From Albibeggiatoa sp964388965 (GTDB lineage Bacteria; Pseudomonadota; Gammaproteobacteria; Beggiatoales; Beggiatoaceae), in assembly GCA_964388965.1 (NCBI GenBank), contig CAYMCP010000070.1, forward strand, positions 1 through 18,561: a stretch of 18,561 nucleotides of DNA. Reading direction: 5' to 3'. The translations under genes were made by a program, and so were the position numbers. Positions 7,559 to 15,209 of the stretch are shown in pieces (positions within the stretch are counted from its first letter, which is position 1; every line of letters begins with the position of its first letter). Below the pieces are notes generated by a model that saw only the letters and a list, made by a program, of their open reading frames with translations, had not been told where the DNA came from and did not search any database.

Positions 7559-8242
7559 TTGATACAACTTGCCTTACCCTTGTTAATACTCATTATTTTC
7601 TTTTCAGCAACCACGTTGTTTGCCTATCACAGTCAACAAACTGATTGGCAACAAACGTCAATAAATTGGCATCGCGTACTGCAATTATTAGATTTAAGAG
7701 ATGAAAATACTTTTGCAACTTGGTTTTCAAGCGTCATATTTTTAATTGCGAGCACTGGTTTTGTACTATTAGGTTGGGGAAAAACTAACAATATCAGTGA
7801 ATTTGGACATTTTAGTTTTCGATTAACTGCTATTGCATTGTGTTTATTATCAGCCGATGAAGTTGGAAGTTTTCACGAAACAGTAGGCTCTTGGTTTGAA
7901 CGTAAAGTAATCTTTTGGGACGGCGTGCAAGGAATGGGTTTTTCTTGGTTGTTATTATTCACCCCTATTGCCTTGTTGACGCTCATGATTTGTGGACAAC
8001 AATTGTATAAAGTTATAAAAGCATTGCCTGATATTCGGTCACGTCAACGTAGTTATTATCTGTTACTGCTCGCTTGCTTACTGCTACTTAGTGTGTTGAT
8101 TTTAGAAGCTTTACAGGGTTATTTGATATTCACCCAACAAGGTGAAACAATTTTGACTTGTTTAGAAGAAATCTTTGAATTATTAGGTATATACAGCTTA
8201 TTTTTAATCAGTCTCATTATTGCGAGGCAATATCAATTGTGA
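7559..8242 (+). CDS. Uncharacterised multi-pass membrane protein with DExxxxHE motif (paralog 1)
   Basis: Function not recognised. From the TTG at 7559 the product has 227 residues; from the ATT at 7541, better placed for the AGGAGG site, it would be six residues longer. About six hydrophobic segments are visible (near 3-22, 55-73, 87-99, 127-146, 166-187 and 206-222). The end of the third carries Asp100-Glu101-x4-His106-Glu107. An acidic residue occurs within the fifth (Glu183), and a Glu203-Glu204 pair before the last. The same pattern recurs in the next gene, suggesting duplication, and the charged and His residues could form a metal or catalytic site at the membrane; that is inference. 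It lies 62 nt after the HlyD-type gene and overlaps the next gene by four bases, so translation of the two is probably coupled. Confidence 0.75.
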   Translation: MIQLALPLLILIIFFSATTLFAYHSQQTDWQQTSINWHRVLQLLDLRDENTFATWFSSVIFLIASTGFVLLGWGKTNNISEFGHFSFRLTAIALCLLSADEVGSFHETVGSWFERKVIFWDGVQGMGFSWLLLFTPIALLTLMICGQQLYKVIKALPDIRSRQRSYYLLLLACLLLLSVLILEALQGYLIFTQQGETILTCLEEIFELLGIYSLFLISLIIARQYQL

Positions 8243-8838
8243 ATAAACTATTTTTTATCGTAACTTTATACAGTTTTAGTTTATTATGGATTGAATGGCA
8301 ATTTTTACAAGCCGGTGTTCGCATTTATGTAACTGATATTAGAGGAGATATTTTTTTATATGGTATTCATACAACGTTAAATATGGCTTTATTATGGGGT
8401 ACAGCGTTGTTATTTTTTATTAGTTTGCAATGTATTGATAAAAATAAGGAAAAATTGTTTTTTTACTTTGCTATATCGCAAGTGGTCTTATTTACTTATT
8501 TGGGTTTTGATGAGCGTTTTTTAGTTCACGAAATGCTAGGGCGTATTCTTGGTGTAAATGATGCGTATTTGTTGTTATTGATCGGTTGTGCTGAATTGAT
8601 CATTTTAGCAACATTAGGACAATTATCGCAGCAATCGCGCAAAATATTAACTTTTTTAGTTTTAGCATCAGTTTTGTTTTTTATCATGGTGATAATTGAT
8701 GCAAAATTCCCTGCTAATATGCGGCTGCGTCTCAGTTTAGAAGAATTAGCTAAATTTTGGTCAAGTTTGTTTTTATTCCTATTTGCTTGGGAATGGTTGA
8801 TGCAAAAAATTAAAGCATTAAAAGCAGATCGGAATTAA
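8239..8838 (+). CDS. Uncharacterised multi-pass membrane protein with DExxxxHE motif (paralog 2)
   Basis: Function not recognised. This 199-residue protein starts at a GTG overlapping the previous gene's stop (GTGA), a typical coupling arrangement. It has about six hydrophobic segments and aligns by eye with its neighbour. DIRGDIF pairs with DLRDENTF. LGFDERFLVHEMLG (Asp91, Glu92, His97, Glu98) pairs with LSADEVGSFHETVG. An in-membrane acidic residue (Asp154) pairs with Glu183, and LEEL (Glu168-Glu169) pairs with LEEI. The first extracytoplasmic loop is shorter. The lysine-rich C-terminus should be cytoplasmic. The two could form a heterodimer served by the HlyD-type adaptor upstream, which is speculation. 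Coding status is well supported by operon structure and the conserved motif. Confidence 0.75.
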   Translation: MNKLFFIVTLYSFSLLWIEWQFLQAGVRIYVTDIRGDIFLYGIHTTLNMALLWGTALLFFISLQCIDKNKEKLFFYFAISQVVLFTYLGFDERFLVHEMLGRILGVNDAYLLLLIGCAELIILATLGQLSQQSRKILTFLVLASVLFFIMVIIDAKFPANMRLRLSLEELAKFWSSLFLFLFAWEWLMQKIKALKADRN

Positions 8839-8864
8839 TTTCAAGTCTAAGCCGTTTCCGTTAG

Positions 8865-8970
8865 AACGCAGAACGAGAAAAATTCTTTTTGCATCACGTT
8901 ACTGCGTTAGTGGCGCATTCTAGGCGGTGCGTAGAACGAGATTTTTCCTGATGACAATGCACCGCGTCGT
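8865..8970 (-). repeat. Degenerate CTCGTTC-type palindromic repeat
   Basis: On the - strand this reads TCTCGTTCTACGCACCGCC then TAGAATGCGCC and ends near CTCGTTCTGCGTTCTAACGG. It resembles a decayed member of the widespread repeats beginning CTCGTTCCCACGCTCC (recalled, not searched). Visible structure includes TTCTA (8918-8922) / TAGAA (8932-8936) and GCGGTGC (8924-8930) / GCACCGC (8959-8965). It fills the gap between paralog 2 and the kinase and could act as a transcript end, though no T run follows. Confidence 0.45.
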
Positions 8971-9112
8971 CACCCAATTGGATGCTCCCACCTCCTATAG
9001 CATTAATTGCTGGAATTGTTGGACTAAAATAAATTCTTCGGTAAAATAAAGTAACACGAATGGATTGACCGTACTATACTAGCAACCATTTGAGCATAGG
9101 GATTTTCCAGCC

Positions 9113-10645
9113 TTGGACGATTTAGAGCACCGTAACAGTCTCCCTAAAGGCTTTCTATTAAACGAATACCGAATTGAGTCTATTCTCGGTAAGCCTGGCG
9201 GTTTTGGTATTACTTATCTAGCAATGGATACTAATTTAGAACAGTACGTTGCGATCAAAGAATATCTACCTAGTGATTTTGCAGTTCGTGAGGGCGTGAA
9301 TACGGTTTATGTCAAATCTAGCTCTGATGCCGAATCATTTCAGTGGGGACTTAAATGTTTCACAGACGAGGCGAGAGTCTTAGCACGTTTCTCCCATCCT
9401 AATATCGTCAGCGTACTGCGTTTTTTCCAAGAAAATGGCACGGCTTACATGGTAATGGAATACCAAAAAGGCGAATGTCTCACCGAACGCCTGAAACGTG
9501 GCACGCTCCCAGAAGAAGAATTATTATCTATGGTTTTACCGTTATTGGGTGGATTAGAACAAATTCATGCCGCAGGTTTTTTGCACCGAGATATTAAACC
9601 AAATAATATTTATATTCGTGAAGATAACACACCTGTATTACTTGATTTTGGCTCTGCACGTTATGCAATTGGACAAATTAGTCGCAGTGTGACTAGCATT
9701 GTCAGTCCCGGATACGCACCATTAGAGCAGTATGATAATGAGGCGGAAGAACAAGGTCCTTGGACAGACATTTATGCTTTGGGAGCTGTGATGTATTTTG
9801 CCATAAGCGGCGACGCACCACCGCCTGCAACACGTCGAGTCATAAAAGACCCGATGCAATCTGCAATCTCTATTGGTAAAGGACGTTATCGACGTAGCTT
9901 ACTTAGCGCAGTTGACTGGGCGTTGGAGCTGAATGAGGAAAATAGACCGCGTACCGTAGCGCAATGGCGAGACCGTTTAATTGCAGAACTGCCCTTGTCG
10001 GTACAACAAATGCCAGATCATTTACAAATGGGGGGGATTACTCGTCCTTCATTGTGGGCTCGGAGTTTGTGCTCGTTCGCCGCAATTGGCAGTTTAATTT
10101 TATTGTTATTATTAATCGGTTTAGGCACGGCATTTATTAATCAAAATCAAGAAATTAAAAAAAATGAATCGGCATTACGGGCAACAAAACAGCAACTCAT
10201 TGAAGAACAAGATACTTTGGGACAACTGGTTATTAATTTACAAGAGGCATTGGCGAAAGAAGAAATGCACTTGAAACAAATGGAAAAGCTGTTAGGTAAA
10301 CTCAAGCATTTTGAGCCTGATGTGGTGCAAGCATTGTTATCACAACAAAATATTCAAGAAAAATTACAGCTACCACTGTATGTTAATATTGTCAATATCC
10401 CTAAAAATGATAAAGATGGTGGTTTGGTAGTGCGCGAATTCCCCGGGGCGACAAATAAACCTCTAGGCGTGATTCCCACTGGCACAAACTGCGTACCTTA
10501 TACCCGTAAATCACGTTTACAAGAAAATTCTTGGTGGGCATTCTTAGAGTACGATAGTGCATTAAAAGGTTGGGTAAATTCAAACTATATTTCTTTAGAT
10601 TTAGATGGTGTTTGTGAAAAATCTCAACAATACCGCTCACAATAA
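9113..10645 (+). CDS. Transmembrane Ser/Thr protein kinase with SH3b domain
   Basis: A 510-residue Hanks-type kinase. The cytoplasmic kinase domain (about 20-285) has the glycine loop LGKPGGFG (25-32), Lys49 in AIKEYLP, Glu86, the catalytic HRDIKPNN (158-165), DFG (178-180) and an APE-equivalent PGYAPLEQY. All catalytic residues are present, so it should be active. A membrane helix (about 320-342) is followed by a coiled coil (343-400) and a bacterial SH3 domain (about 422-496) that would face the periplasm, where such domains often bind cell-wall peptides. The start is a TTG, ten bases after AGGGA; no ATG lies upstream in frame. It leads a tight gene run with VanZ-like, ferredoxin and tyrA genes. 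No phosphatase is nearby. Substrate unknown; a role in sensing wall state is inference. Confidence 0.9.
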   Translation: MDDLEHRNSLPKGFLLNEYRIESILGKPGGFGITYLAMDTNLEQYVAIKEYLPSDFAVREGVNTVYVKSSSDAESFQWGLKCFTDEARVLARFSHPNIVSVLRFFQENGTAYMVMEYQKGECLTERLKRGTLPEEELLSMVLPLLGGLEQIHAAGFLHRDIKPNNIYIREDNTPVLLDFGSARYAIGQISRSVTSIVSPGYAPLEQYDNEAEEQGPWTDIYALGAVMYFAISGDAPPPATRRVIKDPMQSAISIGKGRYRRSLLSAVDWALELNEENRPRTVAQWRDRLIAELPLSVQQMPDHLQMGGITRPSLWARSLCSFAAIGSLILLLLLIGLGTAFINQNQEIKKNESALRATKQQLIEEQDTLGQLVINLQEALAKEEMHLKQMEKLLGKLKHFEPDVVQALLSQQNIQEKLQLPLYVNIVNIPKNDKDGGLVVREFPGATNKPLGVIPTGTNCVPYTRKSRLQENSWWAFLEYDSALKGWVNSNYISLDLDGVCEKSQQYRSQ

Positions 10646-10654
10646 GGGGTTTAG

Positions 10655-11050
10655 ATGAATATTCGTGTAACGATTTTATATAGCTTATTAATTTTAATCA
10701 TTCTTTTGTTAGCTAATTTTGGTCTACTCGCGCCGATTACCTCTACATTACATTTCATCCCTTATAGTGATAAAATCGTCCATTTTCTATTAATTGGCAC
10801 GCTTGCACTGGTGGTAAATTATGCAATGCAGTGTGCTGTTTGGCATTTTGGACAAGTCCCGATTTTTAAAGGTAGTGTAATTATCGCTGTTTTGGTCACG
10901 TTAGAGGAATTTTCTCAATATTTTCAGCCTAATCGAACTTTTGATTTAGCCGACTTGGCAGCTAATTATGCGGGAATCATCGTATTTAGTTTATTGTCGT
11001 GGGCTGTACACTGTTTTCAAAAACAAAAAGTTATTAAAAAAATATCATGA
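10655..11050 (+). CDS. VanZ-like family membrane protein
   Basis: A 131-residue protein with four membrane segments (about 6-24, 39-57, 70-86 and 100-118). It has the family's conserved charged blocks: DKIVHFLLIGTLA (39-51) and EEFSQYFQPNRTFDLADLAANYAG (84-107). VanZ relatives are small membrane proteins. The founding member gives low-level teicoplanin resistance, but most have no assigned function. AAGGGG precedes the ATG, only nine bases after the kinase stop, and the gene overlaps the ferredoxin gene by four bases, so it is part of one transcription unit. With the SH3b kinase upstream, a cell-envelope role is plausible but unproven. Confidence 0.85.
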   Translation: MNIRVTILYSLLILIILLLANFGLLAPITSTLHFIPYSDKIVHFLLIGTLALVVNYAMQCAVWHFGQVPIFKGSVIIAVLVTLEEFSQYFQPNRTFDLADLAANYAGIIVFSLLSWAVHCFQKQKVIKKIS

Positions 11051-11361
11051 CAGATTCATTTTATAAATATCACCTCTTTTTTTGTACTAATCAACGTGCT
11101 GAGGGTGAGGCTTGTTGTCAGAATCATCATGCTTCGGAAATGCGTGATTACATGAAACAACGTACTAAGGAATTAGATTTAATCCGTGAAGGTGTGCGCG
11201 CAAATACGGCGGGTTGTCTAAATCGTTGTAAACACGGTCCTGTTTTAGTCATCTATCCTGAAGCAATTTGGTATACTTTTCAAAATAAAAATGATATTGA
11301 TGAGATTATTACCGAACATTTACAACATGGACGCATTGTTGAACGTTTAAAAATAGAATAA
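11047..11361 (+). CDS. Thioredoxin-like [2Fe-2S] ferredoxin
   Basis: A 104-residue cytoplasmic protein of the thioredoxin-fold (Shethna-type / NuoE-like) [2Fe-2S] ferredoxin family. Cluster ligands are Cys13 (FFCTN), Cys24 (ACCQ; Cys23 is next to it), Cys57 and Cys61 (GCLNRCKHGP), which is the expected Cx10C...CxxxC spacing. GPVLVIYPEAIWYTF is the typical strand following the last ligands. The ATG overlaps the VanZ-like stop codon (ATGA), indicating translational coupling, and tyrA begins 13 bases later. The electron-transfer partner is unknown; no obvious redox enzyme lies nearby. Confidence 0.9.
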   Translation: MTDSFYKYHLFFCTNQRAEGEACCQNHHASEMRDYMKQRTKELDLIREGVRANTAGCLNRCKHGPVLVIYPEAIWYTFQNKNDIDEIITEHLQHGRIVERLKIE

Positions 11362-11374
11362 AAAAGGTTAGATC

Positions 11375-12235
11375 ATGTTAATTAAACGTTTAGTAATTAT
11401 TGGAGTTGGATTAATTGGCGGATCACTTGCGCTGGCACTGAAACGTAAACAAGTTTGTAATGAAATTGTAGGTTGTGGGCGAAATATCGAAAATTTACAA
11501 AAAGCCATTGAATTAAACATTATTGATCGATATACCACTGATTTAATTGAAGCGGTACATGATGCTGATATGATTATGCTTGCTGTGCCGTTGAGTATGA
11601 TGGCTGCTGTGTTTCAAACTATTCAACCACATTTGTCTGAAAATGCAATTATTACTGATGCAGGTAGTGCAAAAGCTTGTGTTATTCTCGACGCGCAACG
11701 CTATTTAGCTGAAAAATATAGTAATTTTGTCGCAGGTCATCCGATTGCGGGTACAGAAAAAAGTGGCGCGACGGCTGCGTTTGCTGAATTATACGATAAT
11801 CGACGGGTAATTTTAACGCCAACGATGGATACCAATCCGCAAGCACATGAAAAGGTTAGACAAATGTGGCAATTGGCAGGTGCTCAGGTGGTAGATATGG
11901 ATGTGACCAGCCACGATCAAGTTTTAGCTGCAACCAGTCATGTGCCGCATATTTTGGCTTACAGTTTGGTAGATACGCTTGCTATGATGAATGAGCGAGT
12001 AGCTATTTTTGAAAATGCCGCAGGTGGTTTTCGTGATTTTACCCGCATCGCTTCCAGTAATCCAAAAATGTGGCATGACATCTGTCTTTCTAATCATGTT
12101 GCAGTGCTCGACGTGTTGGCTAAATTTAATCAAAATTTAACAATCTTAACGCAAGCAATTGAGCAGGAAGACAGCGAAACGATTATGCAAATTTTCACTC
12201 GTGCAAAAGTGGAACGTGATAAATTTTGTGGCTAA
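11375..12235 (+). CDS. tyrA: Prephenate dehydrogenase (TyrA family)
   Basis: Catalyses NAD(P)-dependent oxidative decarboxylation of prephenate (or arogenate) in tyrosine synthesis, in the cytoplasm. The 286-residue protein has the Rossmann motif GVGLIGGS (10-17), DAGSAK (95-100), GHPIAGTEKSG (121-131) and the substrate-site histidines in TSHDQVLAATSHVPH (His180, His189, His192). FRDFTRIASSNPKMWHDI follows in the helical dimer domain. There is no chorismate mutase or ACT domain, so it is the stand-alone form and lacks the usual tyrosine-feedback module. Cofactor and substrate preference cannot be read by eye. AAAGG precedes the ATG. It is the last gene of the kinase/VanZ/ferredoxin run, an unusual setting since tyrA often neighbours aroA or hisC. 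Confidence 0.93.
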   Translation: MLIKRLVIIGVGLIGGSLALALKRKQVCNEIVGCGRNIENLQKAIELNIIDRYTTDLIEAVHDADMIMLAVPLSMMAAVFQTIQPHLSENAIITDAGSAKACVILDAQRYLAEKYSNFVAGHPIAGTEKSGATAAFAELYDNRRVILTPTMDTNPQAHEKVRQMWQLAGAQVVDMDVTSHDQVLAATSHVPHILAYSLVDTLAMMNERVAIFENAAGGFRDFTRIASSNPKMWHDICLSNHVAVLDVLAKFNQNLTILTQAIEQEDSETIMQIFTRAKVERDKFCG

Positions 12236-12388
12236 ATAAATGTAGGCTGTGCTATTTTGTGCATCTTCTCACAGGCATGTAGAATTTGTTTTGCGCGGAA
12301 TTAAAAATCTTACAATCATGTTTATTATGTAATCATCTCAAATACGATATATGCAAACCAAATTTTTTGTAATCCATAGATAAAAATC

Positions 12389-12820
12389 ATGAAATCAATC
12401 AATAAATTATTAGAAAAAACGCAACCGCAATTACAACGTCTCGCGCAACGATGTCAGGTTTTAGAACAAATTAATAGCATTATACGCCATACCGTACCGA
12501 ATCCACTGAATGAGCATTGTCATGTTGCTAATCTGCGTCGCACTACGTTAATCATACACACCGATTCTGCGCTATGGGCGAGCCAATTACGCTATCTGTC
12601 ACCCTCATTAATGGAGAAATGGCATCAAGAAACAAATCTGCCCGACATTCGGAAAGTGGAGATTAAAGTCAGATTTAATTATCAACCTGTGCGACACTAT
12701 ACTCATAATCCAAGTCTATCAAAACAAAGTGAGTCGCTGTTACGAGACACGGCGGAACAGATTACTCACTCGAAATTAAAATCTGCCTTATTAAAACTTG
12801 CTCAGCGTGGTGGAAATTAG
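12389..12820 (+). CDS. DciA / DUF721-family protein
   Basis: A 143-residue protein of the DUF721 family, to which the DnaB helicase operator DciA belongs. The KH-like N-terminal region (about 25-95) carries the family pattern: VPNPLNEHCHVANLRRTTLIIH, then SALWASQLRYLSPSLM and KVEIKVRF. The C-terminal tail (about 110-143) is basic and likely flexible. Proteins of this family load or regulate the replicative helicase where DnaC is absent. In many gammaproteobacteria the gene lies after lpxC on the same strand; here it is on the opposite strand and the two genes overlap tail to tail at TTAG. The ribosome-binding site is weak, so the start is less certain than the gene. Confidence 0.8.
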   Translation: MKSINKLLEKTQPQLQRLAQRCQVLEQINSIIRHTVPNPLNEHCHVANLRRTTLIIHTDSALWASQLRYLSPSLMEKWHQETNLPDIRKVEIKVRFNYQPVRHYTHNPSLSKQSESLLRDTAEQITHSKLKSALLKLAQRGGN

Positions 12821-13728
12821 TGTGCAAATGCAAGTTGTGAATAAAAATAGGGAGCAATCTGTTGATCTTCAAATGTTACCATTTCCCATGCCTGTTTATC
12901 TGCAAGCAATGCTCGTAATAATTGATTATTCAACGCATGACCAGATTTATAACCGCTAAATGCGCCAATCAAACTATGACCAAGTAGATACAAATCGCCT
13001 ACCGCATCTAAAATTTTGTGTTTGACAAATTCATCTTCATAACGCAAACCATCTTCGTTTAAAATGCGATATTCATCCATTACAATTGCGTTATCTAAAC
13101 TACCACCCAACGCTAAATTATTTTCACGTAGTAATTCCATTTCGTGCATAAAACCAAAGGTTCTGGCGCGACTGACTTCTTTTACAAATGAGGTTTTAGA
13201 AAAATCGATACTAGCTTGTTGTGAGCGGCGTTTAAATACGGGATGATCAAATTCAATTTGGAAATTTACTTTAAAGCCGTCAAACGGTTCAAAATATGCC
13301 CATTTGTCCTCTTGTTTAAATTCTACTTTGCGTTTAATACGAATGAAACGTTTTGGTGCTTTTTGCTCTTCGATACCAGCCGATTGAATTAAAAACACGA
13401 AAGGACTGGCACTACCGTCCATAATGGGCACCTCTGGCGCACTGATGTCGATATAAGCGTTATCAATGCCCAAACCGGCAAGCGCAGATAATAGATGTTC
13501 AACTGTTGAAATCCGAACATTATTACTAGTCAAGGTAGTCGAAAGGCGTGTGTCTCCCACATTTTCAGCATGTGCAACAATATCCACAATCGGATTTAAA
13601 TCTGTGCGCCTGAATACAATTCCTGTGTCAGTAGGAGCTGGGCGAAGGGTTAAAAATACTTTTTCGCCCGTATGCAAACCCACCCCAGTTGCACGAATGA
13701 TATTTTTTAAAGTACGCTGTTTTATCAT
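12817..13728 (-). CDS. lpxC: UDP-3-O-acyl-N-acetylglucosamine deacetylase
   Basis: The zinc-dependent enzyme of the first committed step in lipid A synthesis, removing the N-acetyl group from UDP-3-O-acyl-GlcNAc in the cytoplasm. At 303 residues it matches E. coli LpxC in length. TGVGLHTGE is near the N-terminus. Zinc ligands are His78 (in STVEHLLSAL, with catalytic Glu77), His237 and Asp241 (in KHKILDAVGDL); the general-acid His264 lies in SGHALNNQ. The ATG follows GGAGAG. It sits downstream of ftsZ in the standard dcw position but has a 200-nt upstream gap with its own candidate promoter. E. coli LpxC is degraded through a C-terminal tail ending LAVLA; the tail here (SQLAFAH) is partly similar, and whether it is a degradation signal is unknown. 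Confidence 0.97.
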   Translation of the reverse strand: MIKQRTLKNIIRATGVGLHTGEKVFLTLRPAPTDTGIVFRRTDLNPIVDIVAHAENVGDTRLSTTLTSNNVRISTVEHLLSALAGLGIDNAYIDISAPEVPIMDGSASPFVFLIQSAGIEEQKAPKRFIRIKRKVEFKQEDKWAYFEPFDGFKVNFQIEFDHPVFKRRSQQASIDFSKTSFVKEVSRARTFGFMHEMELLRENNLALGGSLDNAIVMDEYRILNEDGLRYEDEFVKHKILDAVGDLYLLGHSLIGAFSGYKSGHALNNQLLRALLADKQAWEMVTFEDQQIAPYFYSQLAFAH

Positions 13729-13856
13729 TCTTATTCGTCTCTCCGGTTATAAGGCAAGATTTAATGACTTGACACCAAGTATATAAGACAAAAAATTTAA
13801 GATTTTGTATCAACTTGAATTGTCAGAAATTAACTGATAAATCATTATATTATGTA

Positions 13857-13875
13857 ATTGTTGCAATGCAACAAT
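13857..13875. repeat. Perfect palindrome upstream of lpxC
   Basis: ATTGTTGCA (13857-13865), one central base, then TGCAACAAT (13867-13875): a 9+9 inverted repeat. It lies between ftsZ and lpxC and overlaps the -10 end of the candidate lpxC promoter, so it could be an operator. As RNA, with a loop of a few bases, it would make a weak hairpin; no T run follows on the - strand, which argues against an ftsZ terminator. Confidence 0.5.
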
Positions 13876-13899
13876 AAAATGATTACGCCAACTTGTCAA
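13871..13899 (-). promoter_or_regulatory. Candidate sigma70 promoter of lpxC
   Basis: On the - strand a full-consensus -35 TTGACA (13899-13894) is followed by a 17-bp spacer and TATTGT (13876-13871, four of six -10 bases), giving a leader of about 135 nt. The TTGACA is part of a 10-bp TGACTTGACA whose inverted copy lies at 13765-13774 in the leader. Confidence 0.45.
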
Positions 13900-13929
13900 G
13901 TCAAAGCAGTTGTTAATTTAAAAATCGCT

Positions 13930-15132
13930 TTAGTCTGCTTGGCGGCGCAAGAAAGATGGAATGTCCAAATAACTATCTAACTGATTATCAGCGTCTTCTA
14001 AATTAGTATTACCTTTCGGCTGGTTTTCTACGCCATGCAAACGGGCTACAGTTGGTTTGTCATATTCTTTGTAATCAGCAACTTTGGCAACTTTAGCTGA
14101 TTTTTCTGCGGGTGCAGTTTTAGGCACAATTTTGATTGGCGGGCGTTCTCCCGATTTTACTTTTTGTGCACTGGTAGAATTGACACCTGTTGCAATCACG
14201 GTTACACGTAATTCGTCATTCATTTCAGGATCGAGTACCGTACCAACCACGACTGTTGCCTCATCTGACGCAAAATCTTGGATAACTTCACCTAATTCAT
14301 CAAATTCGCCAATACTTAAATCCATACCCGCAGTCATGTTGACTAAGATGCCGTGAGCACCAGATAAATCAATGTCTTCGAGTAGTGGGCTGGAAATCGC
14401 TTCCATTGCCGCTTTTTTAGCACGTCCTTCCCCTTTGGCATAACCTGATCCCATCATTGCTAAACCCATTTCCTGCATAACAGTGGTGACATCTGCAAAG
14501 TCTACGTTGATTAAGCCAGGGCGGGTGATCAATTCAGAAATACCTTGCACCGCACTAAATAAAACATCATTCGCTTTTTTGAATGCGTCAACTAAGGTGA
14601 CATCACGACCTAATACGCTAAGTAGTTTTTCATTGGGAATAATAATCAGAGAATCAACATGTTGAGAGAGTTCCTTGATACCTTCTTCTGCGATAGAGCT
14701 ACGTTTGCGACCCTCAAATGGAAAAGGACGTGTCACCACAGCAACAGTTAATACATTTAATTCTTTGGCGACTTGGGCAAAAACGGGGGCTGCACCCGTA
14801 CCCGTACCGCCACCCATTCCCGCTGTGATGAATACCATATCTGTACCCTCTAGGAGTGCCATAATACGCTCACGATCTTCTAGTGCTGCTTGTTGACCAA
14901 TTTCTGGATTCGCGCCTGCACCTAAACCGCGTGTTACGTCAGTACCTAGTTGTAAAACCGTTTTTGCCGATGAATTTTTTAACGCTTGTGCATCAGTATT
15001 GGCGCAGATAAAATCAACGCCTTCGATATTACTGTGCAACATGTGTTCTACGGCATTACCACCGCCTCCACCGACACCTATGACTTTAATCACAGCATTG
15101 TTGCTATAAGTATCCATTAATTCAAATGGCAT
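13930..15132 (-). CDS. ftsZ: Cell division protein FtsZ
   Basis: The tubulin-like GTPase that polymerises into the Z-ring at midcell and recruits the divisome. The 400-residue product has GVGGGGGNAV near residues 19-28, ANTDAQAL, the tubulin signature GGGTGTG (107-113), TRPFPFEG and the synergy loop NVDFADVTTVM, which completes GTP hydrolysis in the neighbouring subunit. A variable linker (about 320-380) leads to the conserved C-terminal peptide YLDIPSFLRRQAD, which binds FtsA and ZipA-type anchors and closely matches the E. coli form. AGGAGA precedes the ATG. It follows ftsA by 77 nt. No candidate promoter was convincing in that gap, but ftsZ often has extra promoters inside ftsQA. Confidence 0.98.
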   Translation of the reverse strand: MPFELMDTYSNNAVIKVIGVGGGGGNAVEHMLHSNIEGVDFICANTDAQALKNSSAKTVLQLGTDVTRGLGAGANPEIGQQAALEDRERIMALLEGTDMVFITAGMGGGTGTGAAPVFAQVAKELNVLTVAVVTRPFPFEGRKRSSIAEEGIKELSQHVDSLIIIPNEKLLSVLGRDVTLVDAFKKANDVLFSAVQGISELITRPGLINVDFADVTTVMQEMGLAMMGSGYAKGEGRAKKAAMEAISSPLLEDIDLSGAHGILVNMTAGMDLSIGEFDELGEVIQDFASDEATVVVGTVLDPEMNDELRVTVIATGVNSTSAQKVKSGERPPIKIVPKTAPAEKSAKVAKVADYKEYDKPTVARLHGVENQPKGNTNLEDADNQLDSYLDIPSFLRRQAD

Positions 15133-15209
15133 ATAAATTCTCCTGATTTAGTAGATGATTAGCTAATAAATGACACGAATGATATTATTTATTTTCTAAT
15201 CTTTTACTT

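Noticed and set aside
6252..8838. The HlyD gene and its neighbours as an ordinary RND or ABC efflux operon
   Set aside because: No RND pump, ATP-binding cassette or outer-membrane channel gene follows; the two membrane proteins are about 200 residues with no transporter motif.
9065..9080. TTGACC and TATACT upstream of the kinase as a promoter
   Set aside because: The two boxes are only four bases apart, so they cannot be -35 and -10 of the same promoter; neither has a suitable partner.
13466..13786. 106-codon + strand frame antisense to the lpxC start
   Set aside because: A shadow of lpxC; the - strand protein is fully conserved and the + frame shows no family pattern.
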